Positions 41,624-50,877 are shown, numbered from the stretch's first letter. The stretch: DNA of 64,000 nt from CAYHVK01 sp964360255 (GCA_964360255.1 CAYHVK010000012.1:71935-135934), one strand, 5' to 3'. The notes: generated by a model from the sequence alone, not told the origin. Translations and numbers: made by a program.

Positions 41624-42198
41624 TTGCTCAACTCTTTTGGCGGCCAGTCGCGGGCGTCGCGATGCTCTTCTAGATTGCAGGCAAACTCGATAGTAAAACG
41701 TTTCACTTCACTCCAATCAGTGAATTCATAATCCCGGTCGGACTGGGTCAGTGAGCCAGCTCTTGCCGAGATAGTTTCCATGATAGCTTTGACAAGCCAA
41801 TTGTACTTTGAATATTTAAGACTGCCAGCAAATATGCTCCAAAGCTGGGGATACCAATCTGTCGCGCGAAAAAAATCTTCGACGAATTTACGCTCTTGAG
41901 CTTGGACCTCAGGATCTTTTTGTAAAATGCCAAGGCAAACTGAAAAAAAGGCCGAAGGGCGACGCACCAATTCGGCGGAATTTTTAAAGGCCCATTTTTT
42001 AAAGGCTCGAGGATATTGACCGACGTAAACAGGCGCACCGGCGATAACGGCATCAAAATCCTCTACTACTACTTCACACTTTTCGATATCCCGTAGCGCG
42101 ACAGCGTGTCCTCTAACGACGAGAGCTGTTCGAATAAATTCAGCAATTTTCTTGGTTTGCTGATTTTTTGTATAATAAGCGACGAGTATTTTGGCCAT
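41620..42198 (-). CDS. Flavodoxin-domain protein (HemG-like)
   Basis: 192 residues from ATG 42198 (GGAG at 42204-42207 on the minus strand). The opening AKILVAYYTKNQQTKKIAEF is the FMN phosphate loop; FDAVIAGAPVYVGQYPRAFKKW and SVCLGI follow as in menaquinone-dependent protoporphyrinogen oxidase (HemG). In HemG this supports haem synthesis when O2 is low, which fits the cbb3 context. Convergent and overlapping by 4 bp with the SafE gene. It has its own -24/-12 promoter. Confidence 0.82.
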   Translation of the reverse strand: MAKILVAYYTKNQQTKKIAEFIRTALVVRGHAVALRDIEKCEVVVEDFDAVIAGAPVYVGQYPRAFKKWAFKNSAELVRRPSAFFSVCLGILQKDPEVQAQERKFVEDFFRATDWYPQLWSIFAGSLKYSKYNWLVKAIMETISARAGSLTQSDRDYEFTDWSEVKRFTIEFACNLEEHRDARDWPPKELSN

Positions 42199-42223
42199 GG
42201 TTTTCTCCGTGAGCCATTTCAGA

Positions 42224-42239
42224 AGCAAAGCCAACGCCA
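42224..42239 (-). promoter_or_regulatory. Sigma-54 promoter of the flavodoxin-like gene
   Basis: On the minus strand TGGCGTTGGCTTTGCT has GG-N10-GC and TTGCT at -12. Confidence 0.75.
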
Positions 42240-42289
42240 GAGCCAGATCTAATTAAACTGAGAAGGTTACAGAATCGAGATTTTTTTGA

Positions 42290-42300
42290 GACATTTTGTC
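42290..42300. promoter_or_regulatory. GACATTTTGTC palindrome upstream of the flavodoxin-like gene
   Basis: One change from GACAA-N-TTGTC. Its centre is 57 bp from the -24 GG of the promoter at 42224-42239. Confidence 0.6.
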
Positions 42301-42329
42301 ATCGCCGATGACAGAGTTTCAATAGAGGG

Positions 42330-42665
42330 CTAACAACAATTGTCTTGACGTAACTGCAGCATTTTCTCAGAAAAAACCGCCATCTCTCGTTGAGCCCGTA
42401 TAAATACTTTCCAGTCAATGCAATATCTCGAGCGCGGCCCGTCTATGGTGCCTTTAATGAGACCGGCGTCTTTTAACGCCTTTAAATGCTGGCTCACCGT
42501 GGACTGAGCTAACGGCAGATCGGCGACCAGTTCTCCGCAAATACATTCTTTGCGTTCGGCAAGGGCTTTTAAAATTGCAATTCGCGCCGGGTGTGACAAA
42601 GCTTTTGCAAAGTCAGCATTTTTTAAATCTCTATGAGGAAAATCATCTATTCTTGCCAATGCCAT
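42330..42665 (-). CDS. arsR: ArsR-family metalloregulator
   Basis: 111 residues from ATG 42665 (ATG 42677 possible). Winged helix with ALSHPARIAILKALAERKECICGELVADL, in which Cys-x-Cys-like ECICGEL at helix 3 matches the ELCVCDL arsenic site of ArsR, and SQHLKALKDAGLI as the recognition helix. The C-terminus ends in QDNCC. Represses the divergent arsC-aquaporin genes until arsenite binds. A perfect palindrome lies just upstream. Confidence 0.9.
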   Translation of the reverse strand: MALARIDDFPHRDLKNADFAKALSHPARIAILKALAERKECICGELVADLPLAQSTVSQHLKALKDAGLIKGTIDGPRSRYCIDWKVFIRAQREMAVFSEKMLQLRQDNCC

Positions 42666-42679
42666 ATAAATTATCATAT

Positions 42680-42695
42680 ATCGTAATTATACGAT
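42680..42695. promoter_or_regulatory. ArsR operator-like palindrome
   Basis: ATCGTA-ATTA-TACGAT is a perfect 16-bp palindrome between divergent arsR and arsC, close to published ArsR-type sites. Confidence 0.7.
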
Positions 42696-42712
42696 TAAAG
42701 ACAAGGAGTATT

Positions 42713-43132
42713 GTGAAAATACTATTTATGTGTGTGGCTAACTCAGCTCGAAGTCAACTTGCAGAAGGACTGGCGAAATCCATTTTTGGTAACAAAGCCT
42801 GGGTCGAAAGCGCCGGCTCAGAGCCCAAAAAGGTGAACCCTTTTGCTATTCAAGTTCTAAAAGAAATCGGCATTGATATTTCAAGTCACCACTCAAAGTC
42901 TTTTGATGATTTGAAGCCTGATTTCACCGCTGACCTTAATTTTATTATTACTTTATGTGCTGAAGAAGTTTGCCCGGCGATGGCCTCGAAGACGGCCCAG
43001 CGTCTTCATTGGCCCTTTAAAGATCCGGCTGGCCAAGACGGCACTGATGAAGAACAACTAGAAAGATTTCGTCATACGCGGGAGTTAATTAAGAAACAAA
43101 TTACGGCTTTTGCTTCTGAGATGACCAAATGA
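42713..43132 (+). CDS. arsC: Arsenate reductase, thioredoxin-coupled (LMW phosphatase-like)
   Basis: 139 residues from GTG 42713, with AAGGAG upstream (42703-42708); upstream in-frame starts would run through the operator. The N-terminal P-loop CVANSARS (Cys7) is the anion site; second and third Cys of the relay may be those in TLCAEEVCPA. WPFKDPAG matches the Asp loop. It reduces arsenate to arsenite in the cytosol. Overlaps the aquaporin gene by 4 bp. Confidence 0.9.
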   Translation: MKILFMCVANSARSQLAEGLAKSIFGNKAWVESAGSEPKKVNPFAIQVLKEIGIDISSHHSKSFDDLKPDFTADLNFIITLCAEEVCPAMASKTAQRLHWPFKDPAGQDGTDEEQLERFRHTRELIKKQITAFASEMTK

Positions 43133-43782
43133 AACCAGAGCAAAAGTATTTCTCAGAGTTTTTAGGCACGGCAGGGCTCTTAATCGTTGTCGTAGGTTCT
43201 GGAATTATGGGAGAAACCCTATCTAAAGAAAATGCGGCGATGGCTTTGTTAGCCAATTCAATCGCTACAGGTGCCGGACTTTATGCTCTCATTCAAACCT
43301 TTGGGCCCATATCAGGAGCTCACTTTAACCCTGCCGTTAGTTTTGTTGAATATCTGTGGAAACGAATCAGTACTAAGGATTTTATTGCTTACTCGCTCGC
43401 ACAAGTTTCTGGCGGCCTTATAGGGGTTTTCTTAACTCATATTATGTTCAGCCAAAACATAATTCAATTTTCACAAAAAGATCGAGGTGATTTTCGTTTT
43501 CTTCTTTCTGAAGTCATAGCGACTTTTGGTTTAATACTGGTTATCGCCATTTCGGGCAGAAAGAATGTGCATGCCACTCCGGCCGCGGTGGCACTCTTTA
43601 TAACTTCAGCCTATTGGTGCACCTCTTCAACATCATTTGCCAACCCTGCCGTTACAATCGCAAGAAGCTTCTCTGATACGTTTGCCGGAATTTTATGGAC
43701 TGGCTCACCAGGATTCATTGTCGCTCAAGCCATAGGAGCACTTCTAGCCTTCAAGGTGAGTGAAAAACTACTGAAATTGTGA
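43129..43782 (+). CDS. MIP-family aquaporin/aquaglyceroporin (AqpS-like)
   Basis: 217 residues, six membrane helices. The two pore motifs are both NPA (SGAHFNPAVSF and FANPAVTIARSF). In operons with arsR and arsC, aquaglyceroporins such as AqpS release arsenite down its gradient, so this replaces an ArsB/Acr3 pump, which is not present here. It starts inside the arsC stop codon region (ATGA overlap). Confidence 0.9.
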   Translation: MKPEQKYFSEFLGTAGLLIVVVGSGIMGETLSKENAAMALLANSIATGAGLYALIQTFGPISGAHFNPAVSFVEYLWKRISTKDFIAYSLAQVSGGLIGVFLTHIMFSQNIIQFSQKDRGDFRFLLSEVIATFGLILVIAISGRKNVHATPAAVALFITSAYWCTSSTSFANPAVTIARSFSDTFAGILWTGSPGFIVAQAIGALLAFKVSEKLLKL

Positions 43783-43841
43783 CTTGAATTCACCGTTAAC
43801 AATTTGTAACCTTCTTCTTTATCGCCGTGTAAGAGGTTACT

Positions 43842-45782
43842 ATGTCACAAGAGCAAAAACGCCAAGGTCAGTTCGGTCCTCCAACAGATGTAAAGTCTGT
43901 ACTTGCCCTGCATAAAAGACCAAAAAAAGTAGTCGTTACTGCTGGCATGCCCTATGCCAATGGCCCCCTACACCTCGGGCACTTAGCAGGAGCCCATGTT
44001 CCGGCGGATATCTATGCGCGCTGGATGCGTATGCTAATCGGTGCCGAAAACGTACTATTCGTTAACGGCAATGATGATCACGGCTCAACTAGCGAAGTGG
44101 CGGCGCTCAAAGCGGGCCAGCCCATTCGCGAGTTTATTGATACGATTCACGAACAACAAAAAACAACGCTCGCGAAATATTCGATTCAAACTGATATTTT
44201 CACTGGCACTTCGCGCCCCGAGACATATCCTCTTCACCAAAAGTACTCACAAGATTTTTTACGGGCACTTTACAAGAACGGACTCTTAGAAAAGCGTGTC
44301 ACTAAGCAATGGTTTGACCCAAAAATCTCACGTTTTCTTCAAGATCGATTCGTTCGCGGAACCTGTCCGAATTGCAGCAATACTGAAGCCTATTCAGACG
44401 AGTGCGAAGCTTGCGGAACACAGTTTGACCCAAGCCTTTTACAGAATCCGCGCAGCCAATTGAGCGATGCCAAACCAGAACTGCGAGAAACAGCCCACTG
44501 GTGGCTAGATATGTGGAAGGTCGCCGACCCACTTAAAGCATGGATCGATACAAAACAAAAAGCTTGGCGCCAAGCGGTGGTGAACGAAGTTTCAAACACC
44601 GTACTGATCGGCTGCCGCTTTGAGAATATTCATGAAGAAAAATATAAAGAAATAAAAGACACTTTGCCAAAACACAAATCTCGTTACGTGGCTGGCAAGA
44701 AAGTCGAATGTCTTTTCGATCATACAACCGACCTTGAACAAGCTCGGCAAAAGCTTGAGGCGGCCGGTATTCCTTCAACTGAAACCGACAGTTGGTCACG
44801 GCGTCCAATTACGCGCGATGTTTCATGGGGCATTCCGGTTCCGCCAGAGATTGACCCGGATATGAAGGGTAAGACTCTTTATGTTTGGCCCGATTCGTTG
44901 ATTGCACCAATTGTGTTCACCCAAGTCGCACTTGAAAAATCAGGACGTAAAGCAGAACAATACAAAGAATTCTGGTGCGACCCTGAAGCGTCGGTGGTGC
45001 AGTTTTTAGGACAAGATAATGTATTCTTTTACGTTATCATGCAGGGCTCGATGTGGCTTGGCACTCAAAGCGATATCATGCGCCAGCCGGTCAAGGGCGA
45101 ATTGCAAATGACTGAGATCTTAAGCGTTTACCACTTAATGGTGAACGGCGAGAAAATGTCGAAGTCCACTGGCAACTTCTATACGGGTGATCAACTTCTT
45201 GAAATGGGACATTCGGCCGATCAAATTCGTTATTTTTTGGCGATGCTGAGTTTACCGGTGAAAGCTTCAAGCTTTGATTTTGACCAATTTGCTGAACGTA
45301 ATAAATTTTTGGCGGGCCCACTGAATGCCGCTTTTGAAAAACCGATTTCTGCTTGCCATTCAAAATTCGATGGTCGCGTGCCTGATGGAAAGCTTATTGG
45401 TAAAGCTGAAGCCGATACAATTAAAATTGTGCAGATGTATCTTCGCTCTATGCAAAAAGGCGATTACGCCACACTTTTGGGCCAGATCGAAAATTACGCT
45501 CGGCAGATCAATTCTCTTTTCACGCAGTTTAAACCGCACGATGACCGCGCGCCAGAGCAAGAAAGAAAAGACGCGCTTTTCACCTGCTTCTATGTTTTAA
45601 AAAACCTTATGATTATGCTCGCGCCATTTGCGCCTTCGACCATGAACGAACTTCGCCAGTCACTGAACTTACCCGAATCCTCACTGCGTGCTGATGAACT
45701 CGGCACGGGTTTGCCTGCAGGCCACGAAATCTTTGAGAAGCGGACTTACTTTCCCCATGTCGAGGGCGTTGGGCCGGCGTAA
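43842..45782 (+). CDS. metG: Methionyl-tRNA synthetase
   Basis: 646 residues. Class I signature PLHLGHLAGAH (HLGH), the connecting domain with a Cys-rich Zn knuckle (CPNCSNTEAYSDEC then C), KMSKSTGN catalytic loop, and the anticodon helical domain. The C-terminal tRNA-binding dimer domain of long MetG is absent. Charges tRNA-Met in the cytosol. GAGGTTAC precedes the ATG. A 30-residue N-terminal extension precedes the catalytic start. Confidence 0.95.
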   Translation: MSQEQKRQGQFGPPTDVKSVLALHKRPKKVVVTAGMPYANGPLHLGHLAGAHVPADIYARWMRMLIGAENVLFVNGNDDHGSTSEVAALKAGQPIREFIDTIHEQQKTTLAKYSIQTDIFTGTSRPETYPLHQKYSQDFLRALYKNGLLEKRVTKQWFDPKISRFLQDRFVRGTCPNCSNTEAYSDECEACGTQFDPSLLQNPRSQLSDAKPELRETAHWWLDMWKVADPLKAWIDTKQKAWRQAVVNEVSNTVLIGCRFENIHEEKYKEIKDTLPKHKSRYVAGKKVECLFDHTTDLEQARQKLEAAGIPSTETDSWSRRPITRDVSWGIPVPPEIDPDMKGKTLYVWPDSLIAPIVFTQVALEKSGRKAEQYKEFWCDPEASVVQFLGQDNVFFYVIMQGSMWLGTQSDIMRQPVKGELQMTEILSVYHLMVNGEKMSKSTGNFYTGDQLLEMGHSADQIRYFLAMLSLPVKASSFDFDQFAERNKFLAGPLNAAFEKPISACHSKFDGRVPDGKLIGKAEADTIKIVQMYLRSMQKGDYATLLGQIENYARQINSLFTQFKPHDDRAPEQERKDALFTCFYVLKNLMIMLAPFAPSTMNELRQSLNLPESSLRADELGTGLPAGHEIFEKRTYFPHVEGVGPA

Positions 45783-46925
45783 ATGAAAGACATCCATAAA
45801 GAGATAGCCAAAGTTTTCTTAAAACTCGGCACGATCGGATTTGGCGGACCGGCGGCTCACCTCGCGATGATGGAAGCCGAGATTGTTGAAAAAAGAAAAT
45901 GGATTTCTAAACAAGAGCTTCTAGATTTTATCAGCGCTTCTAACTTTATACCCGGGCCCAATTCCACCGAGGTGGCCATTCATATCGGGTATAAAAAAGG
46001 TGGAATGCTAGGACTTATTTTAGCCGGAACATGTTTTATTTTACCCGCCGCCCTTATCGTCACACTTATCGCCTGGTCCTATAAAACGTACGGCACACTA
46101 CCTGCCGTACAAACTATTCTTTATGGCATCAAGCCCGTGATCGTCGCCGTAATAATTCAAGCCTTATGGAGCCTCGGCAAAACGGCTCTTAAAAGTAAAA
46201 TCCTTTGCGCTCTTTGCGCACTAGCGATTATTTTATCGCTCATTGAGATCAACGAAATTCTTATTCTTGTTACAGTTGGGGTGGTCGCACTGGTCGTAGC
46301 ACATCCACCGAGACGAATTAATTTTATGGGGGCTTTCGCTTTGCTGAGCCCACAACCGCTGATAACAGCTGGCACTTGGGCCGCCGCCACTGGTGTCGCC
46401 AACTCTCTCACACTAACAAATATTTTCTTATTTTTTTTGAAAGTCGGATCTGTTCTTTTTGGGAGCGGCTATGTTCTTGTGGCCTTTTTGCGCTCAGATC
46501 TTGTTGAAAGATGGCACTGGCTGACCGAGAGCCAACTTTTAGATGCAGTCGCCGTTGGGCAACTCACTCCTGGCCCGGTGTTTACCACAGCTACCTTTAT
46601 TGGATACTTATTGGCTGACACAAGCGGCGCGATTCTGGCCACACTTGGAATTTTTTTGCCGGCATTCGTCTTTGTCGCCCTCACGGCCCCAATTCTACCG
46701 AAGCTTCGGCAATCAGAAAAAGCACATTATTTTTTAGATGGCTTAAACGTGGCTTCTCTCGCCATTATGGCTATAGCCACGGTCTTTTTAGCAAAAGGCG
46801 CAATCATAGATAGATTCTCAATCGCGCTTTTTCTTGTAAGCACGATTTTACTCATAAAGTTTAAAATCAATTCGGCATGGTTGGTCGTTAGCGGCGGCCT
46901 TCTTGGATACCTTTGGAATTTATAA
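45783..46925 (+). CDS. chrA: Chromate transporter, ChrA family
   Basis: 380 residues, two-domain long-chain CHR protein with about 10-11 membrane helices. Each half has the CHR motif: FLKLGTIGFGGPAAHLAMME with FIPGPNSTEVAIHIGY in the first, and FLKVGSVLFGSGYVLVAFL with LTPGPVFTTATFIGY in the second. Exports chromate with proton exchange. The ATG follows the metG stop directly, without a spacer, so it is probably co-transcribed; the pairing with metG looks accidental. Confidence 0.95.
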   Translation: MKDIHKEIAKVFLKLGTIGFGGPAAHLAMMEAEIVEKRKWISKQELLDFISASNFIPGPNSTEVAIHIGYKKGGMLGLILAGTCFILPAALIVTLIAWSYKTYGTLPAVQTILYGIKPVIVAVIIQALWSLGKTALKSKILCALCALAIILSLIEINEILILVTVGVVALVVAHPPRRINFMGAFALLSPQPLITAGTWAAATGVANSLTLTNIFLFFLKVGSVLFGSGYVLVAFLRSDLVERWHWLTESQLLDAVAVGQLTPGPVFTTATFIGYLLADTSGAILATLGIFLPAFVFVALTAPILPKLRQSEKAHYFLDGLNVASLAIMAIATVFLAKGAIIDRFSIALFLVSTILLIKFKINSAWLVVSGGLLGYLWNL

Positions 46926-46944
46926 CTGCCAGTTTCTAATCCAA

Positions 46945-48993
46945 TCACAAAGGCTGCACAGACTTATAAAAAGAATGGAGATACTCTTCTAACCGCGTAT
47001 ACCCCGATGGCATAACTTCATTGGGATTAGCAGGAATCGCAAGCTTGCGCGTCTGACTTTTTAGCACCGGCCAGCCACCCGCATTGCTAGTGCAATCCTG
47101 CTTCACTCTGAAAACCGAAGTGGCATCCGGAATCGTCGTCCATGCGGCGCTGACAGTTCCGCGTGCGGCACCCGTCATACAAGCTTGCGCGCTGAACACA
47201 CGCGCTTGACCGGCTCCCTTGCCTGAAACGATTTGAATTTCACGTTTCAGCAAAGTGCCGTTGGCCGCGCAAAATTCCATGGGAATATCGACGCTCGTCG
47301 CAGCTGCTTTTAAAACATTACCGGTCGGATAATAAAGCGTTTTACTCTCGACACAGTTTGGGATTTTACCAGTTCCTGTCTTCACTTCATTCACAACACG
47401 CTTATCAACTGCATCGCGATCTAAGGGCCGCGCACCAGCATTGGCGAGGACGGCGTCCTTCACTTGGGCGACTGGCAGAAACTTAAGGCCGCTATTCCAA
47501 ATCGGCGGCTTTGTCACTTTCATCGCCAAAACTTTTGCCGCATTTTGAGTGAGGTAGGTCACGCACGGCCAAGCCGAATTTGCAAAACTACCGCATAAAT
47601 TCTCGGCGGCGTAAATTTGTGAACCCGCCCGAGTTTCGGCGATTGTTACCCACTGATGTTTGCTGGCCGAAGTGGGCGTCTGGGGCCCCGGAATGCGTAC
47701 ATTGCGAGCCACAGTGTTCTTGCGTGACGCCGAAGCATAAATCGAATTGTTATCGAGTGGACTCATATACATGCCGACCATGGTGCTATTGTAAGTCAGA
47801 TTATTCACCACAACTGCATTGGGGGAAGTTTCAAGGGGACCTCGATCATCGATATTCGAAATCAAATTTCCGGCCACGGTGAGATAGTTACCAGAAATCA
47901 TCATCCCTTTCGAGTGCGAACCTTTCGGGTGCAAAGATTGGCGCAATCCCTCGGTGACTAGATTATTCGTCAACGTCACGTTGCGAGCGGTATCTTTGAC
48001 TGTAAATGTTTCGTCAATACCCCAACTCGCCGAGACGTGATCGATAACAATGTTGTGCGGGCGCTCACTCTCAGGCTTATCCATACTGCCGATGATAACG
48101 AAACCATCGCGATTCTCGTAAGGAGTGGCACCCATCGGACTGTCACCAACACGTATACGAATATGCTGAATTAAAACATTATGGGCTTCTAGGCGAATGG
48201 TTTTACCTTTTATTGTAATCCCTGGTGGCGGAGCTGTTTGCCCGGCAATAGTTAAATAAGGATTCTCAATACTCAACTTATCCTGACCATTCATTTTATC
48301 GCCAGTGAGATCAATGGTGCCCGAAACCTCGAAGACACAAACTCGTGGACCCTTTGCATAAACGCAAGCTTGAAAAGATCCGGGGCCTGTCGCATTCAAA
48401 TGCGTGACTTTATAAACTGTCGTATTGATCGGAGTAAAATTACGTCCGCTTCCCGCCGCAGTTTGCATCCCGAAGCCCACACCACCAGGGATGATCGGTA
48501 CCGGCCCCGCAACCGGAGTGATCGCTGCGAACTGAACATTATCAGCAAAAGCATAAGCGGTTGTACCCACTTGTTTCAGAAAACTAATATAAGCAGTCAC
48601 CGAATTTACAGGAGCGACCAATTCTACAGTGCGTTTTTGTTTTAAAGTGGCCGAGATAGTCATGGAGGTGCGAGCGAGCACTACTCCTGCTGCATTTTTA
48701 AATTCAAGTCTGAATGAAGCTGGTTCTGCCACCACGCCCAACCAGCCTTCACCGCTCAGGCGGTATTTTGTACCAGCCTTTACTTTAACACTTTGGCCGA
48801 TCCCGCCGGCGGCTTTACCGACACGAGCGTATCCGTTTACGATGCTACCATTAGTTAGTGACTGCCAGCCCTGCGCCACTGAAAAAGTACCGTTAACTAT
48901 AAGGTTGGGCCCTACAGTTTGGGCCTGACTCTCTATAGATAAAGTGAATAAAAAAAAGAAAACTAATCGATGAATATTCAATGTATGTGACAT
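46945..48993 (-). CDS. Secreted pectate-lyase-like parallel beta-helix protein
   Basis: 682 residues with a signal peptide (about 1-24, ending SQAQ). An N-terminal carbohydrate-binding beta-sandwich (about 30-160) is followed by a right-handed beta helix: GFGMQTAAGSGRN, VYKVTHLNATGPGSF, VCVFEVSGTIDL, LTIAGQTAPPPGITI, IVIDHVSASWGIDE. This matches the pectate lyase superfamily (PL1-like). A C-terminal tail of about 200 residues has paired Cys. Such an enzyme degrades polygalacturonate or a related polymer; specificity is not clear. Convergent with chrA. Confidence 0.8.
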   Translation of the reverse strand: MSHTLNIHRLVFFFLFTLSIESQAQTVGPNLIVNGTFSVAQGWQSLTNGSIVNGYARVGKAAGGIGQSVKVKAGTKYRLSGEGWLGVVAEPASFRLEFKNAAGVVLARTSMTISATLKQKRTVELVAPVNSVTAYISFLKQVGTTAYAFADNVQFAAITPVAGPVPIIPGGVGFGMQTAAGSGRNFTPINTTVYKVTHLNATGPGSFQACVYAKGPRVCVFEVSGTIDLTGDKMNGQDKLSIENPYLTIAGQTAPPPGITIKGKTIRLEAHNVLIQHIRIRVGDSPMGATPYENRDGFVIIGSMDKPESERPHNIVIDHVSASWGIDETFTVKDTARNVTLTNNLVTEGLRQSLHPKGSHSKGMMISGNYLTVAGNLISNIDDRGPLETSPNAVVVNNLTYNSTMVGMYMSPLDNNSIYASASRKNTVARNVRIPGPQTPTSASKHQWVTIAETRAGSQIYAAENLCGSFANSAWPCVTYLTQNAAKVLAMKVTKPPIWNSGLKFLPVAQVKDAVLANAGARPLDRDAVDKRVVNEVKTGTGKIPNCVESKTLYYPTGNVLKAAATSVDIPMEFCAANGTLLKREIQIVSGKGAGQARVFSAQACMTGAARGTVSAAWTTIPDATSVFRVKQDCTSNAGGWPVLKSQTRKLAIPANPNEVMPSGYTRLEEYLHSFYKSVQPL

Positions 48994-49135
48994 CTTATAA
49001 TCATATCGAGAAGAGCCATAAAAATCTTAAGTTAAAGAAAGGTCGTTACAATCTGATACGGTTTGATTTTTATCAATTTCTAGAATCAAAGATATAGGTT
49101 TACATGTTTTGGGATCTTAATTCGTAAAGATCAGC

Positions 49136-49456
49136 TCAAATATTTGTAGGCAAATTTTTCTCGATTAAAGACCTAGCAAACTCTAAGATTTCGTTGGCTT
49201 CAATCTGCACTTCTTCCCGTGATATTGAAATATCCACGAACATAGAGCCTAAGCTTTTTTTATTATCAACACTGTAAGGAAATAAATCGTCCAGCATAAT
49301 CTGAGCCACTCCCCGAATAAGATTTTCAGGTATTATCTCATAGTGAAGTTCATGAAAAACAATCTGCCATAAAATTCGGCGCAAGAGTCGGATCTTCGGA
49401 TCTCCCACATTTTGCACAAACCATTCATACTGATCAAAAAACTTTTTATTTTCCAT
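49136..49456 (-). CDS. Hypothetical protein
   Basis: 106 residues, helical, acidic at the C-terminus, no signal peptide, no Cys. YEWFVQNVGDPKIRLLRRILWQ suggests an amphipathic helix. I do not recognise a family. It lies in an AT-rich gap between the pectate-lyase-like gene and the TetR gene. Confidence 0.5.
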   Translation of the reverse strand: MENKKFFDQYEWFVQNVGDPKIRLLRRILWQIVFHELHYEIIPENLIRGVAQIMLDDLFPYSVDNKKSLGSMFVDISISREEVQIEANEILEFARSLIEKNLPTNI

Positions 49457-49579
49457 AAGCTGCTATTGTTTTAGTTGATATAAGCAAAACCCTGAAACAT
49501 TTATTAATTCACCGTAAAATAAATGCACTAAGCTTATGATCTTATTGGATAATTTAATTTTGTTGCGTACAGTGCCCGA

Positions 49580-50326
49580 ATGACTCATTTATTAAAAGAT
49601 GAACTGCGTGATATCGCTTTTCGCGAAATTTACCAGAAACTTCAAGAACCGAAAGGGCGCCGAAAAGCCGGCCTTATTCTCGAAGCTACTATCAAATGCA
49701 TTTCAAAAGTGGGGTTTGAGAACCTGACTCTCGAAAGAGTGGCTCGTGAAGCCGGAGTATCGCGGCCGCTGATTAGATATTATTTTACAGACTTAGATGA
49801 TCTTAAAGTCAGTGCTGTAAAATACATTCGTGTGATCTTACAAAACTCCGTTGTAGATGCGATTAGTAGCGGCAGTAATGAGCTCGAAAGTTTCAATCTC
49901 TACATTGATGCCCTTTTTAATTGGTATGACCAATTCAGATCGCATGCCATGGTGTGGATCGCTTTCTTCTGGTATACGACTCAGAATAAGCAAATGAAAG
50001 AATTGAACACCATCGCCACGATAAAAGGAAATGAACGTCTACAGCGCCTCTTAGAAAACGGCAAAAAGAATGGTTATTTCGATTTTGAAGATGGCATGGA
50101 GGCAGCTCAAAATCTAGTCACTGTTCTTAACGGCATTATCACAACTGAATCCAGTATGTTTCATGATGATAAGACTAAAATGCGAGCGCGATACCGTGAA
50201 CTCGCTTTAAAGGCCGTGGGGGCACGATCCGCTCCTCAAATAAAGATTTTTCATGTTGCTTCTGCTACAACGGAGATGGGTGCAACCGCATCTTTCCTGC
50301 CTAATTTAGAATGCGAGCTGAATTGA
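49580..50326 (+). CDS. TetR-family transcriptional regulator
   Basis: 248 residues. Helix-turn-helix at about 33-75: AGLILEATIKCISKVGFENL, TLERVAREAGVSRPLIRYYF. The ligand domain has aromatic-rich helices (WVWIAFFWYTTQNK-like region about 130-145). A 30-residue C-terminal extension is unusual. It overlaps the GNAT gene by 16 bp and may regulate it. Ligand unknown. Confidence 0.9.
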   Translation: MTHLLKDELRDIAFREIYQKLQEPKGRRKAGLILEATIKCISKVGFENLTLERVAREAGVSRPLIRYYFTDLDDLKVSAVKYIRVILQNSVVDAISSGSNELESFNLYIDALFNWYDQFRSHAMVWIAFFWYTTQNKQMKELNTIATIKGNERLQRLLENGKKNGYFDFEDGMEAAQNLVTVLNGIITTESSMFHDDKTKMRARYRELALKAVGARSAPQIKIFHVASATTEMGATASFLPNLECELN

Positions 50327-50865
50327 TATCGCTTAATAGAGATTATTATCTCTCAACCTACACCCAAACCGATAGTGCGGCTTTGGTTGAATACCTACAA
50401 GAGCGTCAAATCTATGAGCAGACTCTTAATATTCCTTATCCTTACACCGAAGCTCATGCTGAATGGTGGATCAACCTTAATCTACAAAACGCTGAGAAAC
50501 AAAATGGTGTGGCAGTAAATTGGGCCATTCGAAGATCAAGTGATCACAAACTGATCGGAGACGCAGGCTTTCACGGTTTTAATGTTGGCAAAAGTGAGAG
50601 TGCCGAACTTGGTTATTGGTTAGCCAAACCTTATTGGAATAAAGGCATTATGACTCAAGCGGCTCAAGTGGTGACTGAAATCGGATTCAAAAAATTCGGT
50701 CTGAAGCGAATCACGGCCCATATTTTTCATTACAATATCGGCTCAGCAAAAGTTTTAGAAAAATGTGGCTATCGTTTTGAGAGCACGCTTAAAGATCATT
50801 ACAAAAAAGATGGCCGCCTTTACGACGGCCAGGTTTACGCTAAACTATTTAGCGATAAAAACTAA
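50311..50865 (+). CDS. GNAT acetyltransferase, RimJ/RimL-like
   Basis: 184 residues. The pattern is LIGDAGFHGF, AELGYWLAKPYWNKGIMTQAAQVV (acetyl-CoA binding), then FKKFGLKRITAHIFHYNIGSAKVLEKCGYRFE, as in RimJ/RimL-type N-acetyltransferases. Substrate could be a ribosomal protein N-terminus or a small molecule. Overlaps the TetR gene upstream. Confidence 0.9.
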   Translation: MRAELISLNRDYYLSTYTQTDSAALVEYLQERQIYEQTLNIPYPYTEAHAEWWINLNLQNAEKQNGVAVNWAIRRSSDHKLIGDAGFHGFNVGKSESAELGYWLAKPYWNKGIMTQAAQVVTEIGFKKFGLKRITAHIFHYNIGSAKVLEKCGYRFESTLKDHYKKDGRLYDGQVYAKLFSDKN

Positions 50866-50877
50866 TTTTAAAAGCGA

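Noticed and set aside
43790..43812. AACAATTTGTAAC upstream of metG as a regulon site
   Set aside because: Outer bases of the palindrome are wrong and no -24/-12 element follows.
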